64,000 nt of DNA. Origin: an uncultured Eubacterium sp. GTDB taxonomy: Bacteria; Bacillota; Clostridia; Oscillospirales; Acutalibacteraceae. The notes under the pieces were generated by a model. It was not told the origin of the DNA. It saw only the letters and a list, made by a program, of their open reading frames with translations, and did no database searches. The DNA is taken from the NCBI GenBank assembly GCA_934512155.1, contig CAKSWS010000002.1, positions 20,639 through 84,638 of the forward strand, written 5' to 3'. The number at the start of each line of letters is the position of its first letter. Within the stretch, counting starts at the first letter, position 1. Shown in pieces: positions 34,949 through 44,444 of the stretch. The translations under genes and the position numbers were made by a program.

Positions 34949-35956
34949 ATGAAAAAATTAAAAAAAATATTGGCTGTTTTAATGGCTGTTATAACGGTTG
35001 CGGCTGTTTTGGCAGGCTGTTCTTCAAACGGTAATAATTCCGATAATTCAAATAACGGCGGTAAAAAAGTTGCAATTCTTCAGTATATGCCTCATTCAAG
35101 TCTTGATAATTGCACACAAGGTGTTAAAAACGCACTTGATAAGGCAGGCATTGCTTATGATGTTCAAATCGGCTCAAGCGGCAGTGCCGACACAGATTGT
35201 CAAAGTTATGCAGAACAAATGGTTTCAAGCGGTTATGATGCTATTATTGCCGTGGCAACTCCGGCTGCAATGAGTGCTTATTCGGCAGTTCAAAATGCTT
35301 CTTCAAATATTCCTGTTATTTTCTGCGCAGTTTCAGACCCTGTTGCGGCAGGTCTTGTGGAATCAATGGATGCACCGGGAAATAACTGCACAGGTACTGC
35401 AGACGCTATTGATATTGAAGGCCAGATTGAACTTATTAAACAGCTTCAACCCGGCATTAAAAACTTAGGCGTTCTTTACACTACCAGTGAGGCAAATTCA
35501 ATCAGCCAGCTTGAAACACTTAAAAGCGAATGTGATAAAGCAGGCATAAATCTTGTTTCTCAGGGTATTTCTGAGGCTTCGGAGCTTGCTTCGGCAGCTG
35601 CTGCTCTTATTCCTCAGGTTGACGCTATTACTAACCTTACAGATAACAATGTTGTAGATAATATGAGCGTGTTTATGGAACAGGCTCAAACAGCAAAAAT
35701 TCCTGTTTACGGTTCTGAAATCGAGCAAGTAAGAAAAGGCTGTGTTGCTTCTGCTTCTATAGATTATGTTGCTTTAGGTGAAAAAACAGGCAATATGGCT
35801 ATAGATATTCTTAACGGTGCAAGTGCGGCTACTTATCCGGCTGTTACTGTTACAGATTCATTTGTTGTTGTAAATCCCGATGTTGCCGCAGGCTTGGGAC
35901 TTACAATTCCGGCTGAACTTGACAATGTTCAAAAGGTTTCTACAACAGCAGAATAA
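34949..35956 (+). CDS. ABC transporter substrate-binding lipoprotein (TrpX type, PF04392)
   Basis: The 335-aa lipoprotein has a signal peptide with lipobox VLAGC (lipidated Cys24), an Asn/Ser linker, and the two-lobed periplasmic-binding fold typical of the ABC_sub_bind family (KVAILQYMPHSSLDN.., GYDAIIAVATPAA, IPVIFCAVSDPVAAGLV, LGVLYTTSEANS). The family includes the predicted tryptophan importer component TrpX. ATG 34949 follows GGAGGAACGAGAA. The downstream permease and ATPase complete the importer. The substrate (tryptophan or another small molecule) is inferred from the family only. Confidence 0.88.
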   Translation: MKKLKKILAVLMAVITVAAVLAGCSSNGNNSDNSNNGGKKVAILQYMPHSSLDNCTQGVKNALDKAGIAYDVQIGSSGSADTDCQSYAEQMVSSGYDAIIAVATPAAMSAYSAVQNASSNIPVIFCAVSDPVAAGLVESMDAPGNNCTGTADAIDIEGQIELIKQLQPGIKNLGVLYTTSEANSISQLETLKSECDKAGINLVSQGISEASELASAAAALIPQVDAITNLTDNNVVDNMSVFMEQAQTAKIPVYGSEIEQVRKGCVASASIDYVALGEKTGNMAIDILNGASAATYPAVTVTDSFVVVNPDVAAGLGLTIPAELDNVQKVSTTAE

Positions 35957-36035
35957 TATTTAAATTCAACGGCAGGATTTTCCTGCCGCTTGTTTTGTTT
36001 GCACTTTGTGCTATTTTTTTGAAAGATGTGATGAT

Positions 36036-36959
36036 TTGGATATTTTAAATATTGTAAAAGTAGTTTTTGAAGAAGGCTTTAAGTATGCCATTTTGGCTCT
36101 TGGCGTTTATTTGTCTTACAGCATACTTGATTTTCCCGATTTGTCTGTAGACGGAACAATGCCGTTGGGAGCTATTGTTTCTTCTGTTCTTATTTTAAAG
36201 GGAGTAAACCCTTGGCTTAGCCTTTTGATAGCATTCGGTTGCGGATTGCTTGCAGGTTGTATTACCGGCTTGCTCCATATAAAATTGAAATTAGAGCCGC
36301 TTTTATCCGGAATTCTTGTTTATACTGCCCTGCTTTCAGTAAATCTTGTTTTAATAAAAGTGGGCACGGGCGGTCAGTCCATTGCTTCTATTTTTGGCAG
36401 AAAAACAATTTTTAACAGCGGCATTGCAAGCGTTCTTCCTCAGTCCGCAGGCGGTATTAACATAAGAAAACTTATTGTTCTGGCTGTTTTTGTTGTCTTA
36501 ATTAAAATTATTATTGATTTATATCTTAAAACAAAATCGGGCATGCTTCTTCGTGCTACAGGTTCAAACCAGCAGTATGTTGTTATGCTTGCAAAAAATC
36601 CAGGTGCCACAAAAATTTTAGGTCTTGCAATAGGCAACGGCTTGGCGGCTGTAAGCGGTGCTGTTATTGCGCAAAGTACGGAAACGGCAAATACTACTAT
36701 GGGTGTCGGTATGGTTGTTTTCGGTTTATCAAGTGTAATTATCGGCTTGTCGGTATTTAAACGAGTTGGTTTTATGAAAGCAACTACAATGGTAATTTTG
36801 GGTACAATAATTTACAAAGCGTGCCTGCAAATTGCAGTTGTTATAGGCCTTCCAAGTGAATATAACAAAATTTTAATGGCAGTGCTGTTTGTTTTGGCTC
36901 TTGTATTCAGCGGAACTCTCAAAGACAAAACAAAGAAAAGGAGAGAGAAAAATGCTTGA
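36036..36959 (+). CDS. ABC transporter permease (TrpY type)
   Basis: The 307-aa permease has about eight membrane segments, with DFPDLSVDGTMPLGA near residue 38 and the cytoplasmic coupling region MLLRATGSNQQYVVMLAKNPG near 175, as in BPD_transp_2 permeases. The start is uncertain: TTG 36036 is preferred, since it lies at the junction with the first hydrophobic helix and follows a weak GATGTGATGA site. No ATG is available near by. The 3' end overlaps the ATPase gene by 8 bases. Confidence 0.83.
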   Translation: MDILNIVKVVFEEGFKYAILALGVYLSYSILDFPDLSVDGTMPLGAIVSSVLILKGVNPWLSLLIAFGCGLLAGCITGLLHIKLKLEPLLSGILVYTALLSVNLVLIKVGTGGQSIASIFGRKTIFNSGIASVLPQSAGGINIRKLIVLAVFVVLIKIIIDLYLKTKSGMLLRATGSNQQYVVMLAKNPGATKILGLAIGNGLAAVSGAVIAQSTETANTTMGVGMVVFGLSSVIIGLSVFKRVGFMKATTMVILGTIIYKACLQIAVVIGLPSEYNKILMAVLFVLALVFSGTLKDKTKKRREKNA

Positions 36960-37725
36960 ATTACAAAATATAACAAAACGTTTTAATGCCGGCACAGTAG
37001 ATGAAACAACTGTTTTTGACAGTTTTAATTTTAAAGTGGAAAAGGGCGAATTTGTTTCTGTTATCGGTTCAAACGGCAGCGGTAAAACAACGCTTTTAAA
37101 CCTTATTTGCGGTTCTATGAAACCGGATGAAGGTAAAATTATTTTTAACGATAAAGATATTACTTCTGTTTCTGAATTCAAGCGTGCAAAAATTATAGGC
37201 AGAGTATTTCAAAACCCCGCATTGGGAACTTGTGCAGATTTGTCAATTCTTGAAAATATGGCACTTGCAGACAATAAAAACAAACCTTTTGGATTAGGTA
37301 AATGCGTTAATAAGAAAAGAATAGATTATTATAAATCTTTGCTTGAACAGTGTAATATGGGGCTGGAAAACAGAATGGGTACTTTAGCCGGCACATTATC
37401 CGGCGGGCAAAGGCAGGCACTTGCCCTTGTTATTGCCAATATGACGGATATAGAGCTGCTTATTCTTGATGAGCATATTGCCGCACTTGACCCTAAATCA
37501 TCGGAAATAGTTATGGATTTAACAAAAAAGCTTGTTGAAAAAAATCAAATTACAACAATGATGGTTACTCACAATCTTCGTTTTGCATGTGAATACGGAA
37601 CCAGACTTGTTATGATGCATGAGGGCAACCCCCGTCTTGACATTAAAGGCGAGGAAAAGAAAAATGCGGCAGTTGAAGATTTGCTTAAAATCTTTGATGA
37701 AATAAGTATTGAAAAAGGCAATTAA
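36952..37725 (+). CDS. ABC transporter ATP-binding protein (TrpZ type)
   Basis: The 257-aa ATPase has Walker A GSNGSGKTT (about residues 40-48), Q-loop in GRVFQNP, signature LSGGQRQALAL, Walker B LLILDEHIAALDPK with His/Ala in place of the more common P(T/S), and the H-loop VTHN. ATG 36952 follows AAAAGGAGAG and overlaps the permease stop. It closes the three-gene importer operon before a terminator. Confidence 0.92.
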   Translation: MLELQNITKRFNAGTVDETTVFDSFNFKVEKGEFVSVIGSNGSGKTTLLNLICGSMKPDEGKIIFNDKDITSVSEFKRAKIIGRVFQNPALGTCADLSILENMALADNKNKPFGLGKCVNKKRIDYYKSLLEQCNMGLENRMGTLAGTLSGGQRQALALVIANMTDIELLILDEHIAALDPKSSEIVMDLTKKLVEKNQITTMMVTHNLRFACEYGTRLVMMHEGNPRLDIKGEEKKNAAVEDLLKIFDEISIEKGN

Positions 37726-37730
37726 TTTTA

Positions 37731-37766
37731 AATCCCGTTAATACAAAGGTGTTAACGGGATTTTTT
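37731..37766 (+). terminator. Terminator of the ABC importer operon
   Basis: AATCCCGTTAA pairs with TTAACGGGATT, followed by a T run. Confidence 0.9.
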
Positions 37767-37870
37767 ATTGTTGCACAAAAAGTTGGGTGAAAAATTATTT
37801 ATTGTGTATATAGATTAATACCGGAATTTGAAATATAATTAACATATATATTGTTTTCGGAGGGTTGATT

Positions 37871-39769
37871 ATGGTTAAAATTACGCCAAACACAACTTTA
37901 AAAGAAGCCATGGCAAATCCAATGGCAAAAGATGTTATTGAAAAATTAATGCTTGCATTAAGACTTCCTGCTGATGCTGCGGAAACAGGCATTTTGGGTA
38001 AAGCTAAGTTTAAAACCCTTACCACTCTTTCTTTTGGATTGTTGGATGCAAAAACAGTTCAAACGGTTTGCGATATGCTTAATTTGGAAAAAAACGAGCT
38101 TCTTACAGACGAAGGCGTTTTAGAAAAGAAATGGTGGAAAGAGGCTGTAATTTACCAAATTTATCCACGTTCGTTTTACGACAGTAACGGTGATGGAATC
38201 GGCGATTTAAACGGCATTACCGAAAAACTTGATTATCTTAAAGATTTGGGTGTAACGGCTATTTGGTGTTCACCGTTTTATGATTCACCAAACGACGATA
38301 ACGGTTATGATATTCGTGATTATCAAAAAATAATGGCTGAATTCGGCACTATGGAAGATTTTGATAATTTGCTTGCCGAAATTCATAAAAGAGATATGAA
38401 ACTTATTGTGGATTTGGTTGTAAATCACACAAGTGATGAACATTTTTGGTTTCAAGAGGCATTGAAGTCAAAGGATAATCCTTATCACGATTATTACATA
38501 TGGCAGGATGCTACCGACAAGGGGATTACGCCTCCAAACAACTGGCTGTCTCTTTTTAAAGGTCCTGCTTGGAATTATTATGATAATTTAAATCAGTGGG
38601 CAATGCATTTATTCAGCAAAAAGCAAATGGATTTGAATTGGGAAAACGAAAAAGTTCGCCAAAGTATTTATGAAATGATGATTTGGTGGCTTGATAAAGG
38701 CGTAGACGGCTTTAGAATGGATGTAATTAATTTCATCAGTAAAACTCCGGGCTATCCTCAGGCAAATGCGTTTTTAGGTTTACTTACAGGCTTTAAGGGG
38801 GCAGAGTATTATTTTTACGGTCCACGCTTGCACGAGTTTTTGCATGAAATGCGTGAAAAAACATTTGGAAATTATGATGTTTATACCGTTGGCGAATGTG
38901 GCGGCGCAGGCATTGAAATGGATAAAATGCTTACTGCCGATTATCGTAAAGAATTAGACACGGTGTTTAATTTTGACTTTTTAATTAACCAGGGTCATAC
39001 AAATTATGATACTTATGATTACGATTTGTATAAAGTAATGCAAGAATTTGAAAAATTTCAAACACGATATACGAATCATTGCTGGCCGGCTGTGTTCTTT
39101 GAAAACCACGACAATCCTCGTATTGTTTCAAAGGTTGACAAAACAGGTGCTTATCGAGAAGAAATTTCAAAAGTGTGTGCCTTAATTGAAATGACGCTTC
39201 GTGGTACGCCTTATATTTATCAAGGTCAGGAAATCTCAATGGGTAACGGCGATTTTGAATCCATTGAACAAATGAACGATGTTGAAGCCGTTAATATTTA
39301 TAAAGAATTGATTGAAAAAGGTAAAGATAAAGAAAAGGCGTTTAACCGTGTTAAAACAGGCACACGTGATAATGCACGCACACCTGTGCAGTGGGAAGAT
39401 AACGAAAATGCCGGCTTTACCACAGGCACTCCTTGGCTTAAAATTACAGGCGATTACAGAAAGTATAATGTTAAAGATTCTGTTAACAGAGCAGACAGTG
39501 TTTATAATTTCTATAAAAAAGTAATTGCTTTAAGAAAATCAACGCCGGCTTTGGTTTACGGCAGTTTTGAACGAAAAGCGGCAAAAGCTCCTTTGTTTTG
39601 TTATTTCAGAGAATATGAGGGTGAAAAATATTATATAGAACTTAACTTGGGTAAAAAATCAGTTGAAAGACCAAGCAACGCCGGTTGTTATGAACTTGTT
39701 GCTTCAACCTATGGTAAAACAACAGATAAGCTTCGTCCTTTTGAGGGCAATTTGTACAAAGTTAAATAA
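37871..39769 (+). CDS. GH13 alpha-glucosidase/oligo-1,6-glucosidase with an N-terminal helical extension
   Basis: The catalytic (beta/alpha)8 barrel starts near residue 87 (WWKEAVIYQIYPRSFYDSNGDGIGDL). It carries the GH13 residues: VVNHTSDEHFW, nucleophile Asp284 in GFRMDV, acid/base Glu342 in TVGECGG and Asp414 in ENHDNP. The QMDLNWEN and EISMGN segments fit subfamily 31 (oligo-1,6-glucosidase, alpha-glucosidase). The first 85 residues are an extra helical domain (TTLKEAMANPMAKDVIEKLM...). No signal peptide. ATG 37871 follows GGAGGG by 6 bases. A -10-like TATAAT is at 37834-37839 but no good -35 was found. It likely completes intracellular maltodextrin/isomaltose breakdown together with MalQ. 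Confidence 0.9.
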   Translation: MVKITPNTTLKEAMANPMAKDVIEKLMLALRLPADAAETGILGKAKFKTLTTLSFGLLDAKTVQTVCDMLNLEKNELLTDEGVLEKKWWKEAVIYQIYPRSFYDSNGDGIGDLNGITEKLDYLKDLGVTAIWCSPFYDSPNDDNGYDIRDYQKIMAEFGTMEDFDNLLAEIHKRDMKLIVDLVVNHTSDEHFWFQEALKSKDNPYHDYYIWQDATDKGITPPNNWLSLFKGPAWNYYDNLNQWAMHLFSKKQMDLNWENEKVRQSIYEMMIWWLDKGVDGFRMDVINFISKTPGYPQANAFLGLLTGFKGAEYYFYGPRLHEFLHEMREKTFGNYDVYTVGECGGAGIEMDKMLTADYRKELDTVFNFDFLINQGHTNYDTYDYDLYKVMQEFEKFQTRYTNHCWPAVFFENHDNPRIVSKVDKTGAYREEISKVCALIEMTLRGTPYIYQGQEISMGNGDFESIEQMNDVEAVNIYKELIEKGKDKEKAFNRVKTGTRDNARTPVQWEDNENAGFTTGTPWLKITGDYRKYNVKDSVNRADSVYNFYKKVIALRKSTPALVYGSFERKAAKAPLFCYFREYEGEKYYIELNLGKKSVERPSNAGCYELVASTYGKTTDKLRPFEGNLYKVK

Positions 39770-39774
39770 AATTC

Positions 39775-39803
39775 TTGACATAATATAATTTATATATTAT
39801 ATT
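39775..39803 (+). promoter_or_regulatory. Promoter of the rimP-nusA-infB operon
   Basis: TTGACA (39775-39780), 17 bases, TATATT (39798-39803), 5 bases downstream of the GH13 stop. Confidence 0.75.
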
Positions 39804-39828
39804 ATTAGCGTAAGATATGTTAGAAAGT

Positions 39829-39852
39829 GAGAGTGGCTGAAAGGCCGCTCTC
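39829..39852 (+). other. Stem-loop in the rimP leader
   Basis: GAGAGTGGC pairs with GCCGCTCTC (9 bp, one G-T pair) around TGAAAG. It lies about 20 bases after the predicted transcript start and before the AAGGAGG site, with no T run. It is a candidate leader structure or mRNA-stabilising hairpin. Confidence 0.55.
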
Positions 39853-39878
39853 ATATTATTGTAAGGAGGTTTTTTGTT

Positions 39879-40358
39879 ATGGCAGGCAAAAACACAGTTG
39901 AAAAAATAGAAGAAATTGTTAAGCCTTATGCCGAAAACCTTTCCCTTTCTATTTGGGACATTACTTTTAAAAAAGAGGGCACAGATTGGTATCTTCGCAT
40001 TTTTATTGATAAAGACGGCGGCGTTTCCATTGATGATTGCGTTGATTTAACTCACGCTATTACTAAGCCTATTGATGAGGCAGACCCTATTTCACAAAGC
40101 TATATGCTTGAGGTTTGCTCTCCCGGTGTTGAAAGAGAATTGAAAAAAGATTGGCATTTTGAAAAATATGTGGGTTCAAAGGTTATGGTAAGAACAATTC
40201 GCCCTATAGATAATGTTAGGGATTTTAATGGTGTGCTTACTTCATATAATAACGGCGAGCTTACTGTAAAATTACAGGATGAAAATAAAATCACTCTTAA
40301 CAAAAAGGAAACTTCATATGTTAAGCTTGATGATTTTGACATAAATGATTTTAATTAA
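39879..40358 (+). CDS. rimP: Ribosome maturation factor RimP
   Basis: RimP assists 30S subunit assembly. The 159-aa protein has the N-terminal alpha/beta domain (LRIFIDKDGGVSIDDCVDLTHAI, YMLEVCSPGVERELKK) and a C-terminal SH3-like domain. AAGGAGG precedes the start. First gene of the conserved rimP-nusA-ylxR-ylxQ-infB-rbfA-nrnA-truB-ribF operon. Confidence 0.93.
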   Translation: MAGKNTVEKIEEIVKPYAENLSLSIWDITFKKEGTDWYLRIFIDKDGGVSIDDCVDLTHAITKPIDEADPISQSYMLEVCSPGVERELKKDWHFEKYVGSKVMVRTIRPIDNVRDFNGVLTSYNNGELTVKLQDENKITLNKKETSYVKLDDFDINDFN

Positions 40359-40386
40359 ATTTACTTAAGAAAGGTTGATAGGAAAA

Positions 40387-41445
40387 ATGAGCAAAGAATT
40401 TTTTGAAGCAGTAAAAATGCTTGAAAGTGAAAAAGGCATTTCGGCAGATTATCTTTATGAAAAAATCGCCGGTGCAATTATCGTTGCCGCAAAGCATGAT
40501 TTTAACGGCAAAGATATTGTTCATTGCGATATAGACCCTGAAAAAGAAAAAATTAAGGTTTATGCACGCAAAAATGTTGTTGAAGAAATTGAAGACCCTG
40601 ATACAGATTTAACTCTTGAAGAGGCACAGGCTATCCGTAAAAGCGCAAAAGTGGGTAAAACCATTGATATTCCTATTAAAACAAAGGATTTGGGCAGAAT
40701 TGTGGCTCAAACGGCAAAGCATGTTCTTCGCCAGGGAATAAGAGAAGCCGAAAGAGGAAAGCAACTTCAGGAATTTCAAAGTAAAAATCAAGAGCTTGTT
40801 ACTGCAAAGGTTACACGTGTTGACCCTATTACAGGCAATGCAACTGTTGAAATCGGCAAAACAACAGCTATTCTTCCGAAATCAGAGCAGGTTCCGGGTG
40901 AAGAACTTGTTGCAGATATGCAGGTTAAAATATTTGTTGTTGATGTTCGTGAAGGCGGTAAAGGTCCTAAGATTATGATTTCACGCACACATCCGGGTCT
41001 TGTAAGAAGACTTTTTGAAACAGAAGTTCCTGAAATTTATGACGGAACTATTGAAATTAAATCTGTTTCAAGGGAAGCAGGATCAAGAACAAAAATCGCT
41101 GTTTTCAGCAAGGATGAAGATGTGGATGCCGTGGGTGCTTGTATCGGTCCGAAAGGTCAGCGTGTTACAAATATTGTTGAAGCTTTGGGCGGTGAAAAAA
41201 TTGACATTGTGGAATACAGTGAAGATAACGCAAAATTCATCGCAGCAGCACTTGCTCCTTCCGATGTTTGCGAGGTTGAAATTCTTGATGAAACAGAAAA
41301 ATGCTGCCGTGCAACCGTTCCGGATGATCAATTAAGCCTTGCAATCGGCAATAAAGGTCAAAATGTTCGCCTTGCTGCAAAACTTACCGGTTGGAAAATA
41401 GATATTAAACCGGAATCGGGATTTTACGAAGGTTCGGAAGAATAA
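40387..41445 (+). CDS. nusA: Transcription termination/antitermination protein NusA
   Basis: NusA binds RNA polymerase and RNA to modulate pausing and termination. The 352-aa protein has the N-terminal polymerase-binding domain, an S1 domain (VTAKVTRVDPITGNATVEIG), KH1 (VGACIGPKGQRVTNI) and KH2 (LAIGNKGQNVRLAAKLTGWKI). It lacks the extra C-terminal acidic repeats of proteobacteria, as expected in Firmicutes. ATG 40387 is chosen over the in-frame TTG 40375, since AGGA lies just upstream. Confidence 0.95.
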   Translation: MSKEFFEAVKMLESEKGISADYLYEKIAGAIIVAAKHDFNGKDIVHCDIDPEKEKIKVYARKNVVEEIEDPDTDLTLEEAQAIRKSAKVGKTIDIPIKTKDLGRIVAQTAKHVLRQGIREAERGKQLQEFQSKNQELVTAKVTRVDPITGNATVEIGKTTAILPKSEQVPGEELVADMQVKIFVVDVREGGKGPKIMISRTHPGLVRRLFETEVPEIYDGTIEIKSVSREAGSRTKIAVFSKDEDVDAVGACIGPKGQRVTNIVEALGGEKIDIVEYSEDNAKFIAAALAPSDVCEVEILDETEKCCRATVPDDQLSLAIGNKGQNVRLAAKLTGWKIDIKPESGFYEGSEE

Positions 41446-41464
41446 TTTTTAAGGAATGATACCA

Positions 41465-41728
41465 ATGAAAACCAAACGTGAAGCAAAGCGTATGTGTACC
41501 GGCTGCGGTGAAATGTTTGACAAAAGAACGCTTATCAGGGTTGTAAAAAGCCCGGAGGGTGAAGTAAGTCTTGATTTAACCGGCAAAAAAAACGGCAGGG
41601 GCGCTTATGTTTGCAATAATATTGAATGCTTAAAAAAAGCAAGAAAGAAAAAAGCGTTTGAACGTGCATTTTCTATGAAAATAGAAGATGAAGTATATAA
41701 TAAAATGGAAGAAGAAATAAGCAAATGA
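41465..41728 (+). CDS. ylxR: YlxR (RNase P modulator RnpM family)
   Basis: The 87-aa basic protein has the DUF448 signature MCTGCGEMFDKRTLIRVV and GRGAYVCNNIECLKKA. Its Bacillus homologue binds and modulates RNase P. ATG 41465 follows AAGGA by 9 bases; ATG 41456 lies too close to the site. It overlaps ylxQ by 4 bases (ATGA). Confidence 0.9.
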   Translation: MKTKREAKRMCTGCGEMFDKRTLIRVVKSPEGEVSLDLTGKKNGRGAYVCNNIECLKKARKKKAFERAFSMKIEDEVYNKMEEEISK

Positions 41729-42051
41729 ATAAGGAAAAAACTCTTTCAATGCTTGGTTTGGCACGCCGTGCTGGCAAGCTTGCCATGGGGCATGACGCTG
41801 CCGTAAATTCATTAATTTCAAAAAAATCAAGGCTTCTTGTTTTTGCCGGTGATGTTTCGCCCCGTTTAGTAGGCGAGTTTGAGCATTTAATTGAAAAAAA
41901 GTATTTAAAGGTTAAACTGCTTAAAACAAATATTTTAATTTCCGAAATTCATTTTGCTTGCGGTTATAAGGCAGGCGTCATTTCTGTTGAAGATGAAAAT
42001 TTCGGCAAAAAAATAATTTCTCTTTCAGAAGAAAACAAAGATAATAATTAA
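41725..42051 (+). CDS. ylxQ: YlxQ, L7Ae-family ribosomal-type RNA-binding protein
   Basis: The 108-aa L7Ae/L30e-fold protein (LGLARRAGKLAMGHDAAVNSL, LLVFAGDVSPRL) likely binds kink-turn RNA. It is translationally coupled to ylxR through the ATGA overlap and stands directly before infB, its standard position. Confidence 0.88.
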   Translation: MNKEKTLSMLGLARRAGKLAMGHDAAVNSLISKKSRLLVFAGDVSPRLVGEFEHLIEKKYLKVKLLKTNILISEIHFACGYKAGVISVEDENFGKKIISLSEENKDNN

Positions 42052-42075
42052 GATAAATAAGGAGGAACTGCATAT

Positions 42076-44442
42076 ATGGTAATTAAGGTAAAAGTCTCCG
42101 ATGTGGCAAAGGATTTTGGCAAATCAAACAAAGAAATGATTGATATTTTAAGCACGATTTGCGACGGTCCGGCAAAAAAAGCATCTACGGTTCTTGAAGA
42201 AAATGAACTTAATATGCTTTTCGATAAATTAACTCTTGATAACAGCGTTAAAAATTTTGACAATTATTTTAAAGCAGCAGGCAACAAAAAGCCCGCTCAT
42301 AAGAAAGAAAAAGCAGAGGGCGCTAAAAAGTCAAATCCTCAAAAGGATAAAAAGCGTGAAAGCCAAGCCGCTATTCTTCAAATGGCAGAGCAGGCTGCAA
42401 AACGTGCAGAGGAAAAGGCAAAGAAAAAAGCAAGCCAGGCGCCACAGGCAAGAACAAAGGGCGAAGCTCGCCATGTTGACACAAGAGTTAATAATGTTGA
42501 CCTTGAAAAATACAATCAAAAGTATGAAGATATTGCTCCAGCTTCATCAATGGGCGATTATCAGAAAAAGCAAAAGCTTAATCAAAAATCAAAGCAATAC
42601 AGGAAGAAAAGACCGCAGGGTATGCACGCCCGTTCAAAGAAGGAAACAGAACAGCAGCGTCTTGCTCGTATTGCAGAACAAAGAAAGAAGCAGCAAATTA
42701 AAATTCAGGTTCCCGAAGAAATTACTGTTGGCGACCTTGCCGCTTTGCTTCGTATGACGGCAACCGAAGTTATTAAAAAGCTTATGGTTTTGGGCGTTAT
42801 GGCAACAGTTAATGAGGTTATTGATTATGATACTGCTGAAATTGTTGCAACAGAATTAGGCGCAAAGGTTGAAAAGCAGGTTGAAGTATCTATTGAAGAA
42901 CAAATTATAGAAGAGGAAGTTGAAGACGATGAAAACGCAGTGGTAAGACCGCCTGTAGTTTGCGTTATGGGTCACGTTGACCATGGTAAAACTTCTATTC
43001 TTGACGCTATAAGAGATACAGATGTTACAGCTACCGAAGCCGGCGGAATTACTCAGGCAATCGGTGCTTATCAGGTAGATGTAAACGGCGAAAAAATCAC
43101 TTTCCTTGATACTCCAGGTCATGCCGCTTTCACAGCAATGCGTGCAAGGGGTGCAATGGCAACAGATATTGCTGTTCTTGTTGTTGCCGCAGATGATGGT
43201 ATTATGCCGCAAACTATTGAAGCTATTAACCATGCAAAAGCCGCAGGTATTGATATTATTGTGGCAATTAATAAAATGGATAAAGATGGCGCAAACCCTG
43301 AAAGAATTATGGAACAGTTAACAGAGCAGGAACTTGTTCCGGAAGAATGGGGCGGCGATGTTATTTGCGTTCCTGTTTCGGCTAAAACAAGAATGGGCAT
43401 TGATAAATTGCTTGAAACAATTCTTCTTGTTGCGGAAATGGGCGAATTTAAAGCTAATCCGGACAGAAGTGCAAAAGGTATTGTTATTGAAGCAAAGCTT
43501 GATAAGGGCAGAGGTCCTATTGCAACATTCCTTGTTCAAAACGGTACTTTAAATTCAGGTGATTACGTTGTTGCAGGTACATCTGTGGGCAGAGTTCGTG
43601 CGATGACAGATTATAAAGGCAGAAAAATCAACAGTGCGGGTCCGTCTGTTCCTGTTGAAATTATGGGTCTTGACAGTGCACCTATGAGCGGTGATGAATT
43701 TAACGTTGTTTCAAATGAACGTCTTGCAAAAGAACTTGTTGAACAGCGTAAGTCTAAGGCTAAGGAAGAAGAATTTAAGCTTTATCAAAAGGTTACTTTG
43801 GACACATTGTTTTCAACTCTTGAAGAGGGCGAACTTAAAGAACTTAACATCATTGTTAAGGCAGATGTTCAAGGTTCTGTAGAGGCTGTTAAGCAATCTC
43901 TTCTTAAAATCGAAAATGATGAAGTTAGAGTAAAAATCATTCACGGTGCAGTTGGTGCTGTTAACGATTCCGATGTAATGCTTGCAAATGCTTCAAATGC
44001 AATTATTGTTGCGTTTGCAACGGGTGTTGAACAAATTGCTGCAGACAATGCGGCAAGAGACGGCGTTGAAATTAAACAGTACGATATTATTTATGATGCC
44101 ATTGAAGATATTGAATCTGCAATGAGAGGAATGCGTTCCGTTAAATACCGCAATGTTGACACCGGTACTGTTGAGGTTCGTGAGGTTTACACTCTTTCAA
44201 GCGTTGGTTCAATCGCCGGTTCACTTGTTACAAGCGGTACAGTGCGCAGAAACGGTAAAGTTCGTGTTATAAGAAACGGCAAGCAGATTGCTGACACGGC
44301 AATTAAAAACCTTAAGAGATTTAAAGATGACGTTAAAGAGGTTTCATCCGGTTATGAATGCGGTATCTCTCTTGAAAATTGGGACGATATTAAACCGGGC
44401 GATATTCTTGAATGTTATATTGTAGAGGAATATAGGGATTAA
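42076..44442 (+). CDS. infB: Translation initiation factor IF-2
   Basis: IF-2 is the GTPase that places fMet-tRNA on the 30S subunit and drives subunit joining. The 788-aa protein has an N-terminal IF2_N motif, a Lys/Glu/Gln-rich linker (about 70-200) and a second IF2_N near 215. The GTPase has G1 GHVDHGKT, G3 DTPGHAAF and G4 NKMD, and the C-terminal beta-barrels and fMet-tRNA domain follow. GGAGGA precedes the start. rbfA follows after 2 bases. Confidence 0.96.
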   Translation: MVIKVKVSDVAKDFGKSNKEMIDILSTICDGPAKKASTVLEENELNMLFDKLTLDNSVKNFDNYFKAAGNKKPAHKKEKAEGAKKSNPQKDKKRESQAAILQMAEQAAKRAEEKAKKKASQAPQARTKGEARHVDTRVNNVDLEKYNQKYEDIAPASSMGDYQKKQKLNQKSKQYRKKRPQGMHARSKKETEQQRLARIAEQRKKQQIKIQVPEEITVGDLAALLRMTATEVIKKLMVLGVMATVNEVIDYDTAEIVATELGAKVEKQVEVSIEEQIIEEEVEDDENAVVRPPVVCVMGHVDHGKTSILDAIRDTDVTATEAGGITQAIGAYQVDVNGEKITFLDTPGHAAFTAMRARGAMATDIAVLVVAADDGIMPQTIEAINHAKAAGIDIIVAINKMDKDGANPERIMEQLTEQELVPEEWGGDVICVPVSAKTRMGIDKLLETILLVAEMGEFKANPDRSAKGIVIEAKLDKGRGPIATFLVQNGTLNSGDYVVAGTSVGRVRAMTDYKGRKINSAGPSVPVEIMGLDSAPMSGDEFNVVSNERLAKELVEQRKSKAKEEEFKLYQKVTLDTLFSTLEEGELKELNIIVKADVQGSVEAVKQSLLKIENDEVRVKIIHGAVGAVNDSDVMLANASNAIIVAFATGVEQIAADNAARDGVEIKQYDIIYDAIEDIESAMRGMRSVKYRNVDTGTVEVREVYTLSSVGSIAGSLVTSGTVRRNGKVRVIRNGKQIADTAIKNLKRFKDDVKEVSSGYECGISLENWDDIKPGDILECYIVEEYRD

Positions 44443-44444
44443 TT

